Shown: positions 17,614 to 26,204, counted from the first letter of the stretch. The stretch: DNA of 64,000 nt from JAEYFP01 sp047602645 (GCA_047602645.1 JASGGU010000006.1:29289-93288), one strand, 5' to 3'. The notes: generated by a model not told the origin, from the sequence alone. Numbers and translations are program-made.

Positions 17614-17670
17614 CGGAGTTGGCAGCAAATGTTAAAATAGGACGGTAAGTTTTACGTAAAGAGGCAAACG

Positions 17671-19185
17671 ATGAAAACGAATATTATGGAATATTTAATA
17701 GAAGCGGCGGAACGGAATCCTAAGAAAACAGCCTATTTCGATGAAATAACGGCGTATTCATACAAACAGCTTCTGCAGGATACAAGGGCGGTTGCCAGCA
17801 AACTGATTAAAAAGCTGAATGTCGTTTGCAGACCGGTATTGATTTATATGGAAAAAACACCGCATGCCCTGAGTGCGTTTTGGGGCACGGTTGCAAGCCG
17901 TAATTTTTATGTGCCTCTCGATACCAATATGCCGGATTACAGGATCCGTTTGATCGTGGAGAATTTAAAACCTGCCGCGGTTATAACGGATATGGCGCAT
18001 TTTGATGCGGCAAGGACATTTTCCAATATGGTTTTTATTTATGAAGAGATGGTGGAGACAGAGATCGCATGGGATGCGCTTTCAGACCGCAGACAGGGTG
18101 CAATTGATACCGATCCGGTCTATGTACTGTATACATCCGGCTCCACAGGTGTGCCGAAGGGTGTCGTTGTCAGTCATCGGTCACTAATCGATTATATTGA
18201 ACAATTTAGCCGTGAAATAAGTATTTCGGAGGAAGATATCATTGCGAATCAAGCGCCTTTTTATTTTGATGCTTCCTTGATTGATATTTACTGTACACTG
18301 AAAATGGGTGCGACGATGGGAATTGTGCCGCTTGCTTACTTTTCTGTGCCACTGAAACTGCTTGAATTTTTACAGAAGTATGACATTACGACAATCCGAT
18401 GGGTGCCGTCGGCAATGAAACTGATTTCGACCTTCAAAGGGTTTCAGTCCTTAAAGCCTCAGGCACTTCGGAAAATAATATTCGGCGCGGAGGCGATGCC
18501 GACAAAGTGCTATCAATACTGGAAAATAAATTATCCGGAGGCCGTCTTTGTGCAGATTTACGGGCCGACAGAAATTACAGGTGTTTGTACCTATTATATT
18601 GTAAACGGTGAATTTACGGATGAAGATACAATCCCGATTGGGAAGGCGTTTAAAAATACCGAAGTTTTTTTACTCGACGAAGAGGACAAGCTGATCAGGC
18701 GTGCCAATGCGATTGGTGAAATTTGTGTGAAGGGAAGCTGTCTGGCTCTTGGCTATTACAATGCGCCGGAACGGACGGCGGAGGTATTTGTACAAAATCC
18801 GCTCAATCCGTATTATCCAGAGAAAATTTACCGTACCGGAGATCTTGCTAAATATAATGAACAAAAAGAGCTTGTATTTGTGTCTCGTAAGGATTCTCAG
18901 ATCAAGCACATGGGTCATCGGATCGAACTGGGAGAAATCGAGACTGCCGCTGCTTCGCTTCCCGGCATCAAGGGGGTCTGCTGTCTGTTTGAACCGCAAA
19001 AGCAGAAGATTGTACTTTTTTATGAATCGAAGGATTATGAGGAAGCGAGGGTGCTGGAGGCACTGAAAAAGCGGCTGCCCCGCTACATGCTTCCCAATGT
19101 ACTGCACAGGCTTGACGAACTGCCGCTTTTGCAAAATGGGAAGGTGGATCGGGTTACGATGAAGCAGCAGCTATTATATAAATAA
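17671..19185 (+). CDS. DltA-like amino acid adenylation enzyme
   Basis: A stand-alone 504-residue AMP-forming adenylation enzyme that probably activates an amino acid and loads it on the adjacent carrier protein. Core motifs are intact: YTSGSTGVPKG (A3), QIYGPTEITG (A5), YRTGDL (A7), the RIELGEIE hinge and NGKVDR with Lys491 (A10). Asp200 in YFDASLIDIY matches the Asp that holds the amino group in DltA and NRPS enzymes. Where DltA enzymes carry FCGE, with the Cys favouring D-alanine, this protein has FGAE (271-274). The order adenylase-carrier-MBOAT-SGNH matches dltA-C-B-D in content though not in order. D-alanine is the default guess, but the pocket change leaves the substrate open. Confidence 0.85.
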   Translation: MKTNIMEYLIEAAERNPKKTAYFDEITAYSYKQLLQDTRAVASKLIKKLNVVCRPVLIYMEKTPHALSAFWGTVASRNFYVPLDTNMPDYRIRLIVENLKPAAVITDMAHFDAARTFSNMVFIYEEMVETEIAWDALSDRRQGAIDTDPVYVLYTSGSTGVPKGVVVSHRSLIDYIEQFSREISISEEDIIANQAPFYFDASLIDIYCTLKMGATMGIVPLAYFSVPLKLLEFLQKYDITTIRWVPSAMKLISTFKGFQSLKPQALRKIIFGAEAMPTKCYQYWKINYPEAVFVQIYGPTEITGVCTYYIVNGEFTDEDTIPIGKAFKNTEVFLLDEEDKLIRRANAIGEICVKGSCLALGYYNAPERTAEVFVQNPLNPYYPEKIYRTGDLAKYNEQKELVFVSRKDSQIKHMGHRIELGEIETAAASLPGIKGVCCLFEPQKQKIVLFYESKDYEEARVLEALKKRLPRYMLPNVLHRLDELPLLQNGKVDRVTMKQQLLYK

Positions 19186-19201
19186 AGTGAGGTGACAGAG
19201 T

Positions 19202-19429
19202 ATGGAGGAAGTGATTGAAATTTTAGAATCCGTTCACCCGGAGGTGGATTACGAAACGGAAGCGGGACTGATCGATAAACGTATCCTCGATTCATTTGAC
19301 ATCGTGAACATTGTCGGAGAACTGATGGACGTTTTCGATATTGAAATCAATGCGGAGCACATGGTTCCTGAAAACTTCAATTCTGCACAGGCTATTTACA
19401 AGCTTGTGACGAAGCTGCAGGAAGATTGA
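19202..19429 (+). CDS. DltC-like acyl/aminoacyl carrier protein
   Basis: A 75-residue acidic carrier protein. The phosphopantetheine attachment site is Ser31 in ILDSFDIVNIV, close to the LDSF(D/G) context of DltC rather than the DSL of fatty-acid ACPs. The length and four-helix pattern fit. It starts 16 bases after the adenylation enzyme with GAGGTGA upstream and is followed after 25 bases by the MBOAT gene. It should receive the activated amino acid as a thioester and present it to the membrane acyltransferase. Partner assignment is from position. Confidence 0.88.
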   Translation: MEEVIEILESVHPEVDYETEAGLIDKRILDSFDIVNIVGELMDVFDIEINAEHMVPENFNSAQAIYKLVTKLQED

Positions 19430-19454
19430 TGCATTAAAATAATACGAATGAAGG

Positions 19455-21062
19455 ATGACCGTGCCGATGTCATTTATTTCAGCGCAGTTTGCCGTGTTTG
19501 TCCTATGTACGCTGCTTGTATTTTATCTCGTGCCTAAAAAATGGCAGTGGTGCGTACTGCTTATTGCCAGCTATTATTTCTACTTATGCACGGGCCTCAG
19601 AAATCTGTGTTTTATTCTGACTACTACGATTTCTGCATACTTGTTTGCGCGCCTGATCGCGAAGGAAACGGACAAACAGAAGGACTATTTAAAACAGCAT
19701 AAGGAACGTCTGACGAAGGAAGAGAAAAGAAGCTATAAAGCCGCCGTGAAAAAGAAGCAGAGGTGGCTGCTTTTGACGTGTCTGCTGCTCAATTTTTGCA
19801 TTCTACTTTTTTTGAAGTATGCGAATTGGAGCATTTCCTATATGAATCTTTTTCGACTGCATTTTTTCCATAATACGAATTTTGTTAGTTTTTTGGATTT
19901 ATTCCTGCCGCTCGGAATTTCTTTTTATACGTTTCAGTCAATGGGGTATCTGATTGATATCTATTATGGAAAATATGATGCCGAGAAAAATCCGTTTCGC
20001 TTTGCATTATATGTGTCGTTTTTTCCTCAGATTATTCAAGGTCCGATCAGCCGATTCGGGGCGCTGGCACCTGAGCTTTATCAGGAGACCGCTTTTGACT
20101 TTTACAGAATTAAATCAGGTTTCTACAGGATCATGTGGGGCCTGTTTAAGAAACTTGTCATTGCGGACAGACTTGCACTCTATGTTACGACTGCCATGGA
20201 TTTTCGTACGGATTATAAGGGATTTTACTTGTTTTTTGCTGTTTTCTTTTACTCGATGCAGATTTATGGGGATTTTTCAGGAGGCATCGATATTGCAATC
20301 GGTGTCAGTGAGCTGTTTGGTATTCGGCTGGCCGAGAATTTTGAGCGGCCGTTCTTTTCAAAAAGCATCGCAGAATATTGGCGAAGATGGCATATTACGC
20401 TAGGTACATGGTTTAAGGATTACATTTTTTATCCGCTCTCGATTTCCAAACGTGTGATGAATCTCGGAAAATGGGTGAGAACGCATATCAATGATTCGCT
20501 TGGAAAGAGAGTTCCCATTTATTTGCCGATGATCATCGTTTGGGCGACGACAGGTATGTGGCACGGCTCTGAGAATCGTTATGTGGTATGGGGACTTTTA
20601 AACTGCCTGTTTGTCATTTTGGGAACGGAGCTTGAACCGATCTCTAAAAAACTGATCGAAAAGCTCCCCGTCAATGAAAAAGGGGTTGCACTGAAGATCT
20701 TCAGGGTTGTCAGGACGTTCTGGTTAATGGCATTCTTAAGAATATTTGATATTTCGGCGAATACGGATGCCGCGATAGAAACAATGAAATATATGTTCCA
20801 GGAGTTTCCGGCTTTTCGGTTTCAAACGATATTTGAGAATTTGAATCTTCCGATCGAGGAATTTGTCGTGGCCTGTGTCGCGATAGCAATTCTTTTTGCT
20901 GTGAGTATGCTGCAAAGAACGGGCAGCCTTCGCGAACGGATTTTTGCATTGCCTTCAGCACTGCAATGGATTGTTCTAGGTGCGCTTGTTGGTGTTGTTG
21001 TCATTTTCGGCGCATATGGGCGTGGGTTTGATGCACAGCAGTTCATTTATTTGCAATTTTAG
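19455..21062 (+). CDS. MBOAT-family membrane O-acyltransferase (DltB/AlgI-like)
   Basis: A 535-residue polytopic protein that moves an acyl or aminoacyl group across the membrane to a surface polymer. The MBOAT active-site His is His370 in TGMWHGSENRYVVWG, and the EYWRRWHITLGTWFKDYIFYPL block before it is a hallmark of the family. About ten to twelve hydrophobic segments can be seen. It is longer than classical DltB (about 400) and nearer AlgI-type proteins, with a charged Lys/Glu-rich cytoplasmic segment around residues 74-112. It lies between the carrier protein and an SGNH-like protein, the usual dlt or alginate-acetylation logic. The acceptor polymer is not known. Confidence 0.88.
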   Translation: MTVPMSFISAQFAVFVLCTLLVFYLVPKKWQWCVLLIASYYFYLCTGLRNLCFILTTTISAYLFARLIAKETDKQKDYLKQHKERLTKEEKRSYKAAVKKKQRWLLLTCLLLNFCILLFLKYANWSISYMNLFRLHFFHNTNFVSFLDLFLPLGISFYTFQSMGYLIDIYYGKYDAEKNPFRFALYVSFFPQIIQGPISRFGALAPELYQETAFDFYRIKSGFYRIMWGLFKKLVIADRLALYVTTAMDFRTDYKGFYLFFAVFFYSMQIYGDFSGGIDIAIGVSELFGIRLAENFERPFFSKSIAEYWRRWHITLGTWFKDYIFYPLSISKRVMNLGKWVRTHINDSLGKRVPIYLPMIIVWATTGMWHGSENRYVVWGLLNCLFVILGTELEPISKKLIEKLPVNEKGVALKIFRVVRTFWLMAFLRIFDISANTDAAIETMKYMFQEFPAFRFQTIFENLNLPIEEFVVACVAIAILFAVSMLQRTGSLRERIFALPSALQWIVLGALVGVVVIFGAYGRGFDAQQFIYLQF

Positions 21063-21071
21063 GAGGCAGAG

Positions 21072-22124
21072 ATGGAGAAAACGAAAGCTGTTCAAAAAAT
21101 CTGCTTAATGATATTTAAAACGGCCATCCTTGTTTTTCTGATTATTTCGTTGAATTTGATTTTTATGCCAAAATATCTTTATGAAAATCAAGACGGGCGG
21201 ATCACAGCGGAATTTTATCGCGAAAAGCTGGATACGGATATTATTTTTGTTGGTTCCTCTACCGTATACAGCGGCGTTTCACCTATTGTTTTGTGGGAGG
21301 AATACGGATTTACATCCTATAACAGGAGCAATGCTTCCCAGCCGATATGGATTTCCTATTATATGATCAAGGATGCAATCGAATGTCACAAGCCGAGGCT
21401 TGTTGTTCTCGATATAGGGTTTATCAAATACTGGGATACTTATGCGGAAGAACCGGCCAATAGAAAAGCGATCGACGGAATGCGCTTTTCCAAAACAAAG
21501 CTTGAATGTATTGAGGCCGCAAAGGATACGGATGAAAAGTTGAGCGATTATCTGTTTCCAATTTTTCGTTTCCATACGAGGTGGAAGGAGCTGGAATCAG
21601 AGGATTTTATCAATGCATTTTACAGCGAACCTGTTACTTATAACGGTTTTCTGATGGATTTTCGAGAAACAAAGAAGCTTCCGAAGCGCGACGGATATGT
21701 GCTAAAGGATAATACAGAGATTGGAATACGGAATATTTCATACCTTTGTGAGACAATTGAACTTTGCCAGAAGAACGATGTGCAGATCATGCTGATGAAG
21801 ATGCCGAGCTATTCGGATAACTGGAGCTTTGATTATGATCATCAGATTAATAAAATTGCGGCAGAATACGGAATTACTTATATTAATTTTGATCAATTCA
21901 GCTCCGAGATTGGATTGGATTATCTAAAGCATTCACCGGATGAGGGTAATCATTTGAACACACCCGGGGCTGAATTATTTACAAGCTATTTGGGTACTTA
22001 TATTGATAGTGCCTATCATTTGCCTTCTCATGCAGGGGAAGAAGCTTATCGAGAGGTGTGGAATGCGAAGGTGCTGCGTTATCAGAAAGATCTGGCGGCA
22101 AGGAAGGAAGAAATTTCCGAGTAA
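21072..22124 (+). CDS. SGNH-like membrane-anchored protein (DltD/AlgJ-like role)
   Basis: A 350-residue protein with one N-terminal membrane segment (about 11-32) and an extracellular domain. The SGNH block I may be FVGSSTVYSG (Ser62 or Ser63), and the C-terminal catalytic pair may be Asp290 and His294 in SPDEGNHLNTPGAELF. That is a D-x3-H spacing where classical SGNH enzymes have D-x2-H. The domain resembles proteins that follow MBOAT genes and finish transfer of the acyl group outside the cell. It starts 9 bases after the MBOAT gene. Overall similarity to true DltD seems limited (no long DltD motifs recognised), so this is a role guess from position and motifs. Confidence 0.72.
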   Translation: MEKTKAVQKICLMIFKTAILVFLIISLNLIFMPKYLYENQDGRITAEFYREKLDTDIIFVGSSTVYSGVSPIVLWEEYGFTSYNRSNASQPIWISYYMIKDAIECHKPRLVVLDIGFIKYWDTYAEEPANRKAIDGMRFSKTKLECIEAAKDTDEKLSDYLFPIFRFHTRWKELESEDFINAFYSEPVTYNGFLMDFRETKKLPKRDGYVLKDNTEIGIRNISYLCETIELCQKNDVQIMLMKMPSYSDNWSFDYDHQINKIAAEYGITYINFDQFSSEIGLDYLKHSPDEGNHLNTPGAELFTSYLGTYIDSAYHLPSHAGEEAYREVWNAKVLRYQKDLAARKEEISE

Positions 22125-22165
22125 CCAAAAAATTGCTGAAGTGTAAAAAGCTTGGAGGGGATCAA

Positions 22166-23389
22166 ATGGAAGAAAAAAGAAGGATATCTCTTGAAAGAAC
22201 CGGGGAATTATATAGTGAAATAGAAGATTTCCTGCAATTTAAAGATGTATTTTTGCGTGAGACCGAAGAGAAGAGAGATATTATCAGCAAAAAGCATAAG
22301 GAAGAACTGATGAGCTATTTTGATGCCGGAGAAGAAGAATGGAAGGACTGGCATTGGCAGTTAAGAAACAGGATCAGCTCAGTGTCCGTCTTGCAGAAAT
22401 TTATCAATCTGTCGGATAAAGAAGTGAAAATGTTTGAGGATATTTCTAAAAAATATCGCTGGGCGACAACTCCTTATTATTTATCACTGATGGATTACGA
22501 GGATATGTCCTATCCGATCAACCGGATGGCACTTCCGACCGCAGAGGAAAACGATTTGTCCGGCGAGTTGGATCCGATGAGCGAAGAATATACCAATCCG
22601 GCGCCATGCATCACAAGACGTTATCCGAATCGACTCATCATTAATGTGACAAGTTCCTGTGCGATGTTTTGCCGCCATTGTCAGCGCAGAAGGCGGATCG
22701 GCGAAAATGACAGAATCGAATCAGAGGAGAATATTAACGCCGCAATTGCATATATTAAAGAGACAAGAGAAATCAGGGATGTGCTCATAACCGGCGGCGA
22801 TCCGCTGATGCTGCCCGATGAGATGCTCGAGAGCATTATCCGGCGTATTCGTGAAATTCCTCATGTTGAGATTATCAGGATCGGTACGAGAGTTCCGGTT
22901 ACAATGCCGCAGCGTATTACACCACAGCTTGCCGCAATCTTCAAGAAATATCATCCGATTTTTATGAATCTGCAGTTTAACCATCCGGGTGAACTGACAA
23001 AGGAGGCTGTTGAAGCCTGCGAACGTCTGGCGGATGCCGGCATCCCGCTCGGTAACCAGATGGTATTCCTGAAAGGGATTAATACTGATAAGTACATTGT
23101 TCAATTATTAAATGAAGGGCTGTTAAAGGCGAGGGTGAGGCCCTATTATATTTTTCATCCGAAGCAGGTGCTTGGCACAAAGCATTTTCAGATTACGGTT
23201 GGAGAAGGATTAAAAATTATGGAATATTTGCGCGGGCATACGTCCGGTCTTGCGATTCCGCAATACATTGTCAACGCACCGCATGGCTACGGAAAGATTC
23301 CGCTGCTTCCAAATTACATTGAGGAAAGCGATGAAACACGAGTGAGACTCCGTACATGGGAAAACAGGGAAGTGGAAATTATTTATTAA
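22166..23389 (+). CDS. eam: KamA-family radical SAM aminomutase, probably glutamate 2,3-aminomutase
   Basis: A 407-residue radical SAM/PLP enzyme that moves an amino group from C2 to C3. The Fe-S motif is CAMFCRHC (Cys165, 169, 172). The PLP lysine is likely Lys377 in HGYGKIPL. Lysine 2,3-aminomutase uses two Asp residues to hold the lysine side chain; at the matching places this protein has Lys333 (YYIFHPKQV) and Asn370 (YIVNAPHG). From memory these are the changes described for clostridial glutamate 2,3-aminomutase. So the likely product is beta-glutamate (3-aminoglutarate), known as an osmolyte. GGAGGGG precedes ATG 22166; an upstream in-frame start would overlap the previous gene. It follows the Dlt-like cassette by 41 bases with no terminator seen. 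Confidence 0.82.
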   Translation: MEEKRRISLERTGELYSEIEDFLQFKDVFLRETEEKRDIISKKHKEELMSYFDAGEEEWKDWHWQLRNRISSVSVLQKFINLSDKEVKMFEDISKKYRWATTPYYLSLMDYEDMSYPINRMALPTAEENDLSGELDPMSEEYTNPAPCITRRYPNRLIINVTSSCAMFCRHCQRRRRIGENDRIESEENINAAIAYIKETREIRDVLITGGDPLMLPDEMLESIIRRIREIPHVEIIRIGTRVPVTMPQRITPQLAAIFKKYHPIFMNLQFNHPGELTKEAVEACERLADAGIPLGNQMVFLKGINTDKYIVQLLNEGLLKARVRPYYIFHPKQVLGTKHFQITVGEGLKIMEYLRGHTSGLAIPQYIVNAPHGYGKIPLLPNYIEESDETRVRLRTWENREVEIIY

Positions 23390-23426
23390 TCTGGAAATAT
23401 GTAATTATTTTAATAAGACAAATGAC

Positions 23427-23455
23427 TTGCGATTGCTGCCGCATCGGGTTATAAT
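23427..23455 (+). promoter_or_regulatory. Sigma-A promoter of the structured RNA gene
   Basis: TTGCGA (23427-23432) and consensus TATAAT (23450-23455) with 17-base spacing. It starts about 40 bases after the aminomutase stop codon and predicts transcription from about 23462. Confidence 0.8.
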
Positions 23456-23461
23456 AATACT

Positions 23462-23714
23462 AAATAAAACAAAGAAGACAAATTTCCTGGAATGTTCGAC
23501 AACTCTTGTTATTTTGAACCTACATCACTTTAAACGGGATTCCTACATCGCCGTTTGGATGTCAGGCCACATCACCATTTTCAGTGGAAGGCAGAAGAAC
23601 GGTTGCGGTTACCCACCTAGCAGTTGGCTAGGAGTCAAAATACAAGAACCGGCATTTCGGGATACATATGATAAGTCCTTATGGAGGCGGCTCCATGCGG
23701 GCTTATTATTTTGT
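23462..23714 (+). ncRNA. Free-standing structured non-coding RNA (raiA-like or 6S-like candidate)
   Basis: About 250 bases between a promoter and a terminator with no open reading frame of note. Two stacked helices close the RNA: 23485-23496 pairs with 23651-23662 (12 pairs, including G-U), and 23504-23517 pairs with 23635-23647 (13 pairs with one bulged T). Inside are a hairpin 23522-23562 (outer 5 bp and inner AAACGG/CCGTTT), a hairpin near 23566-23592, and a perfect 6-bp hairpin CCTAGC/GCTAGG at 23616-23632. The multi-hairpin core argues against the rod-like 6S shape and is more like the large raiA motif RNA of Clostridia, but I cannot confirm either. No raiA gene is next to it. That an RNA gene exists is well supported; its family is not. 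Confidence 0.78.
23671..23714 (+). terminator. Terminator of the structured RNA gene
   Basis: ATAAGTCC (23671-23678) pairs with GGGCTTAT (23699-23706), and inside it ATGGAG pairs with CTCCAT around a GCGG loop. A T-rich tail follows. Confidence 0.82.
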
Positions 23715-23833
23715 GTGGAATGCACATGATCCTATGAACTTCCTATAACAAAAGTGTCTTTTTCCGCTGTTCATAATTATACTGTCTGCCTCATATACTA
23801 GGACAAAGATAAGCGCATCCAAAGGAGGCAGTT

Positions 23834-25396
23834 ATGAGAAATGAAACGAATCTGACAGGAAAAATCCTGTTGCTGCTCATCGGCGTCATCATACTGATTC
23901 TGCTGCTGATGAGAAAAGGGGATCAGGAAGAGTCAATAGAAGAAGCTCCTGTACAGGAGCAGACGGAGCTTCCTGAGGAGTCTGCCGACCGGTATGAGTT
24001 TGCGATCGGTCAAACGATTCGCGTACTGCTAAAGACAACGGATTTTAAAGGCATTTACCATGAAAATGTCATTCTGTCATCGGACACCGCAGTTAATGTG
24101 ACGATCGGAGAATTGAAAAAGACAATTCCCGCCGGTTCCGAACTCAGCATGAGCAGTCTGTTTTCAGCTTATGGGGAACTGACCGGTCAGGAAGGGGAAA
24201 GTGTGACAGTGCCGAATCAGGCAGTATTTACCACGGATACGGCGGACGGACAGATCAAGGTGCTCACACTCGGCAGACATCAGGGGACACCGGCTTATCG
24301 GGGCAGTTTGGAAATCCGAAAAACGAATGCGGGATATCTCATCATCAATGAATTGCCGATTGAGGAATATTTATATTCCGTTGTAACGAGTGAAATGCCT
24401 TCGGATTATCCTTCGGAGGCACTGAAGGCACAAGCTGTATGTGCCAGAAGCTATGCTGTAAGACAGATGCTTGATCCTGCCTATAAGGAATACGAAGCGG
24501 ATGTGGATGACAGCAGCGGTTATCAGGTTTATAACAATGTGAAGGAATCTGCGGAGGCAATTGCAGCGGTAAAGGAAACAAACGGGCGGGTTGTTATCTA
24601 TCAGGGCGGCATTGCAAGCACCTATTATTTTTCCACATCCTGCGGGCAGACGACAAATGACGAGGTGTGGAGAAATGAGGACGGCAATGTGGAGGAGCAG
24701 AAGCCGTATCTGACTGCGCAGCATATCGGACCGAAGGAGGAAGCAATCGCAGCGGTAAAGCTGATCGATGAGGAGCCGGATTTTTCACCGGACCTTACAA
24801 CGGAGGAGGGCTTCGCGAGTTATATTCTTTCTTCCGATGAAACCGATTATGAGAGAACAGAGCCTTGGTATCGATGGAGTATGTCATTTTATCCATCGCA
24901 GCTTATCTATCTGAAAGACAGAATTGCCGAACGGTTTGCCATAAATAAAAACCTGATTTTAATAAAGGACGGTGACCATTTTGTACCCGGACTGCCGGAG
25001 AAATTTTCGGATTTGAGTGATATTCAAATCCTTCACCGCAATGAAGGGGGACTGATTGATGAAATCCTGCTCTGCTTCGGAGAGGAGGAAATCAAAATCT
25101 TGACGGAATATAATATCCGGTACATATTAGCGGCAGAGGGGGCGGTCATTACAAAGAATGACAAGGAGATGACGGATTGCGGCTCGTTGCTTCCGAGCGC
25201 TTATTTCACAATGGAATTGAAAAGAAATGAAAGTAATGATATATTAGAAGAAATAGTTTTAAACGGCGGCGGCTTTGGCCACGGCGTTGGGATGTCTCAG
25301 AACGGGGCCAAAAACATGGCACTTTCGGGCATGAACTATCAGGATATTCTTTCATTCTTTTATGATGGGACTACGATAGGAGCAGTTTATGAATAA
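23834..25396 (+). CDS. SpoIID/LytB-domain protein
   Basis: A 520-residue protein anchored by an N-terminal membrane segment (about 10-26) with the rest outside the membrane. The SpoIID domain is in the middle and end: LPIEEYLYSVVTSEMPSDYPSEALKAQAVCARSYA carries the conserved Glu that in SpoIID is catalytic for glycan strand cleavage, and GGGFGHGVGMSQNGA is the second signature. SpoIID itself (about 340 residues) works in engulfment during sporulation with SpoIIP and SpoIIM, which are not nearby. This longer version has an extra region of about 110 residues before the domain and an insertion near 300-400. AAAGGAGG precedes the ATG. It overlaps the next gene by eight bases. Confidence 0.88.
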   Translation: MRNETNLTGKILLLLIGVIILILLLMRKGDQEESIEEAPVQEQTELPEESADRYEFAIGQTIRVLLKTTDFKGIYHENVILSSDTAVNVTIGELKKTIPAGSELSMSSLFSAYGELTGQEGESVTVPNQAVFTTDTADGQIKVLTLGRHQGTPAYRGSLEIRKTNAGYLIINELPIEEYLYSVVTSEMPSDYPSEALKAQAVCARSYAVRQMLDPAYKEYEADVDDSSGYQVYNNVKESAEAIAAVKETNGRVVIYQGGIASTYYFSTSCGQTTNDEVWRNEDGNVEEQKPYLTAQHIGPKEEAIAAVKLIDEEPDFSPDLTTEEGFASYILSSDETDYERTEPWYRWSMSFYPSQLIYLKDRIAERFAINKNLILIKDGDHFVPGLPEKFSDLSDIQILHRNEGGLIDEILLCFGEEEIKILTEYNIRYILAAEGAVITKNDKEMTDCGSLLPSAYFTMELKRNESNDILEEIVLNGGGFGHGVGMSQNGAKNMALSGMNYQDILSFFYDGTTIGAVYE

Positions 25397-26204
25397 GAAG
25401 CTGAGAACTTTGATCAACCGGTTTCTGGAGTTTATGGATCAGTTGAAAAAGAATCATGTGGACGTATATTCCGCAAGTGCGGCATTTTTTATTTTTGTGT
25501 CAATCATACCATTTCTGCTTGTCCTTTTGACGCTGATTCCTTATACGCCGATCACAAAGTCGGATTTACTCTCGGCGATCGTAGAGTTTTTACCAAGTGA
25601 GATGGATGCACTCGGTATCAATATCATTGATGAGCTTTACGGGAAATCACCGGCGATTCTGTCCATTTCCGTAGTGGCGGCAATCTGGTCGGCTGCTCGA
25701 GGTGTACAGGCGATTACAAAGGGCTTAAATGAAATTTCGGGAATCGATGAATCCAGAAATTATATTGTCATGCGTGTCTGGTCGGCTTTTTATACGCTGT
25801 TTATGATTGTGGCCGTCGTTCTCGTGTTGGTCGGCGGCGTGTTTGGCAGGCGGATCCGGGATCTGGCGGAGCGGTATTTTTATGAGTTTCCGGTTTCCGT
25901 CAAGGCGATTTTCGGTTATCGCGATATCATTATGATTGCCGTACTTTTTTTCCTGTTCCTGTTCTTTTATACAGTGCTTCCGGCGCAGAAGATGAAAATC
26001 AGAAAACAGGTGGCCGGCTCTATTTTCTCTGCTGTCGGCTGGTGGATCTTTTCCGGACTGTTTTCTATTTATACAATGCATTACAACAGTTACAGCATGT
26101 ATGGTTCACTTGCCACAGTCATTATTGTGATGCTCTGGTTATATGCCGGTATGTATATTATGTTTATCGGTGCCCAGATAAATTATTGCTTGACTTTTCG
26201 TTGA
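25389..26204 (+). CDS. YihY/BrkB-family inner membrane protein
   Basis: A 271-residue protein with six hydrophobic segments and the family's opening pattern SAAFFIFVSIIPFLL plus WSAARGVQAITKGLN and a final WLYAGMYIMFIGAQINY. The family (often annotated as ribonuclease BN, wrongly, or virulence factor BrkB) has no agreed function; transport or envelope roles are suggested. The ATG lies inside the end of the SpoIID-like gene, so the pair is coupled. Its last 15 bases hold the -35 box of the next transcript. Confidence 0.9.
   Translation: MNKKLRTLINRFLEFMDQLKKNHVDVYSASAAFFIFVSIIPFLLVLLTLIPYTPITKSDLLSAIVEFLPSEMDALGINIIDELYGKSPAILSISVVAAIWSAARGVQAITKGLNEISGIDESRNYIVMRVWSAFYTLFMIVAVVLVLVGGVFGRRIRDLAERYFYEFPVSVKAIFGYRDIIMIAVLFFLFLFFYTVLPAQKMKIRKQVAGSIFSAVGWWIFSGLFSIYTMHYNSYSMYGSLATVIIVMLWLYAGMYIMFIGAQINYCLTFR

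Noticed and set aside
17614..17670. Terminator or promoter between tyrS and the adenylation gene
   Set aside because: Only a short GTAA/TTAC dyad without a T-run and no well-spaced -35/-10 pair; treated as a within-operon gap.
23462..23714. Cis-acting riboswitch for the SpoIID-like gene
   Set aside because: The RNA ends at a strong terminator about 120 bases before that gene, and no alternative antiterminator pairing was apparent; a trans-acting RNA is favoured.
23427..23729. Short plus-strand open frame of about 100 codons across the structured RNA
   Set aside because: It has no ribosome binding site, an odd composition, and runs through the paired stems and the terminator; an RNA gene explains the region better.
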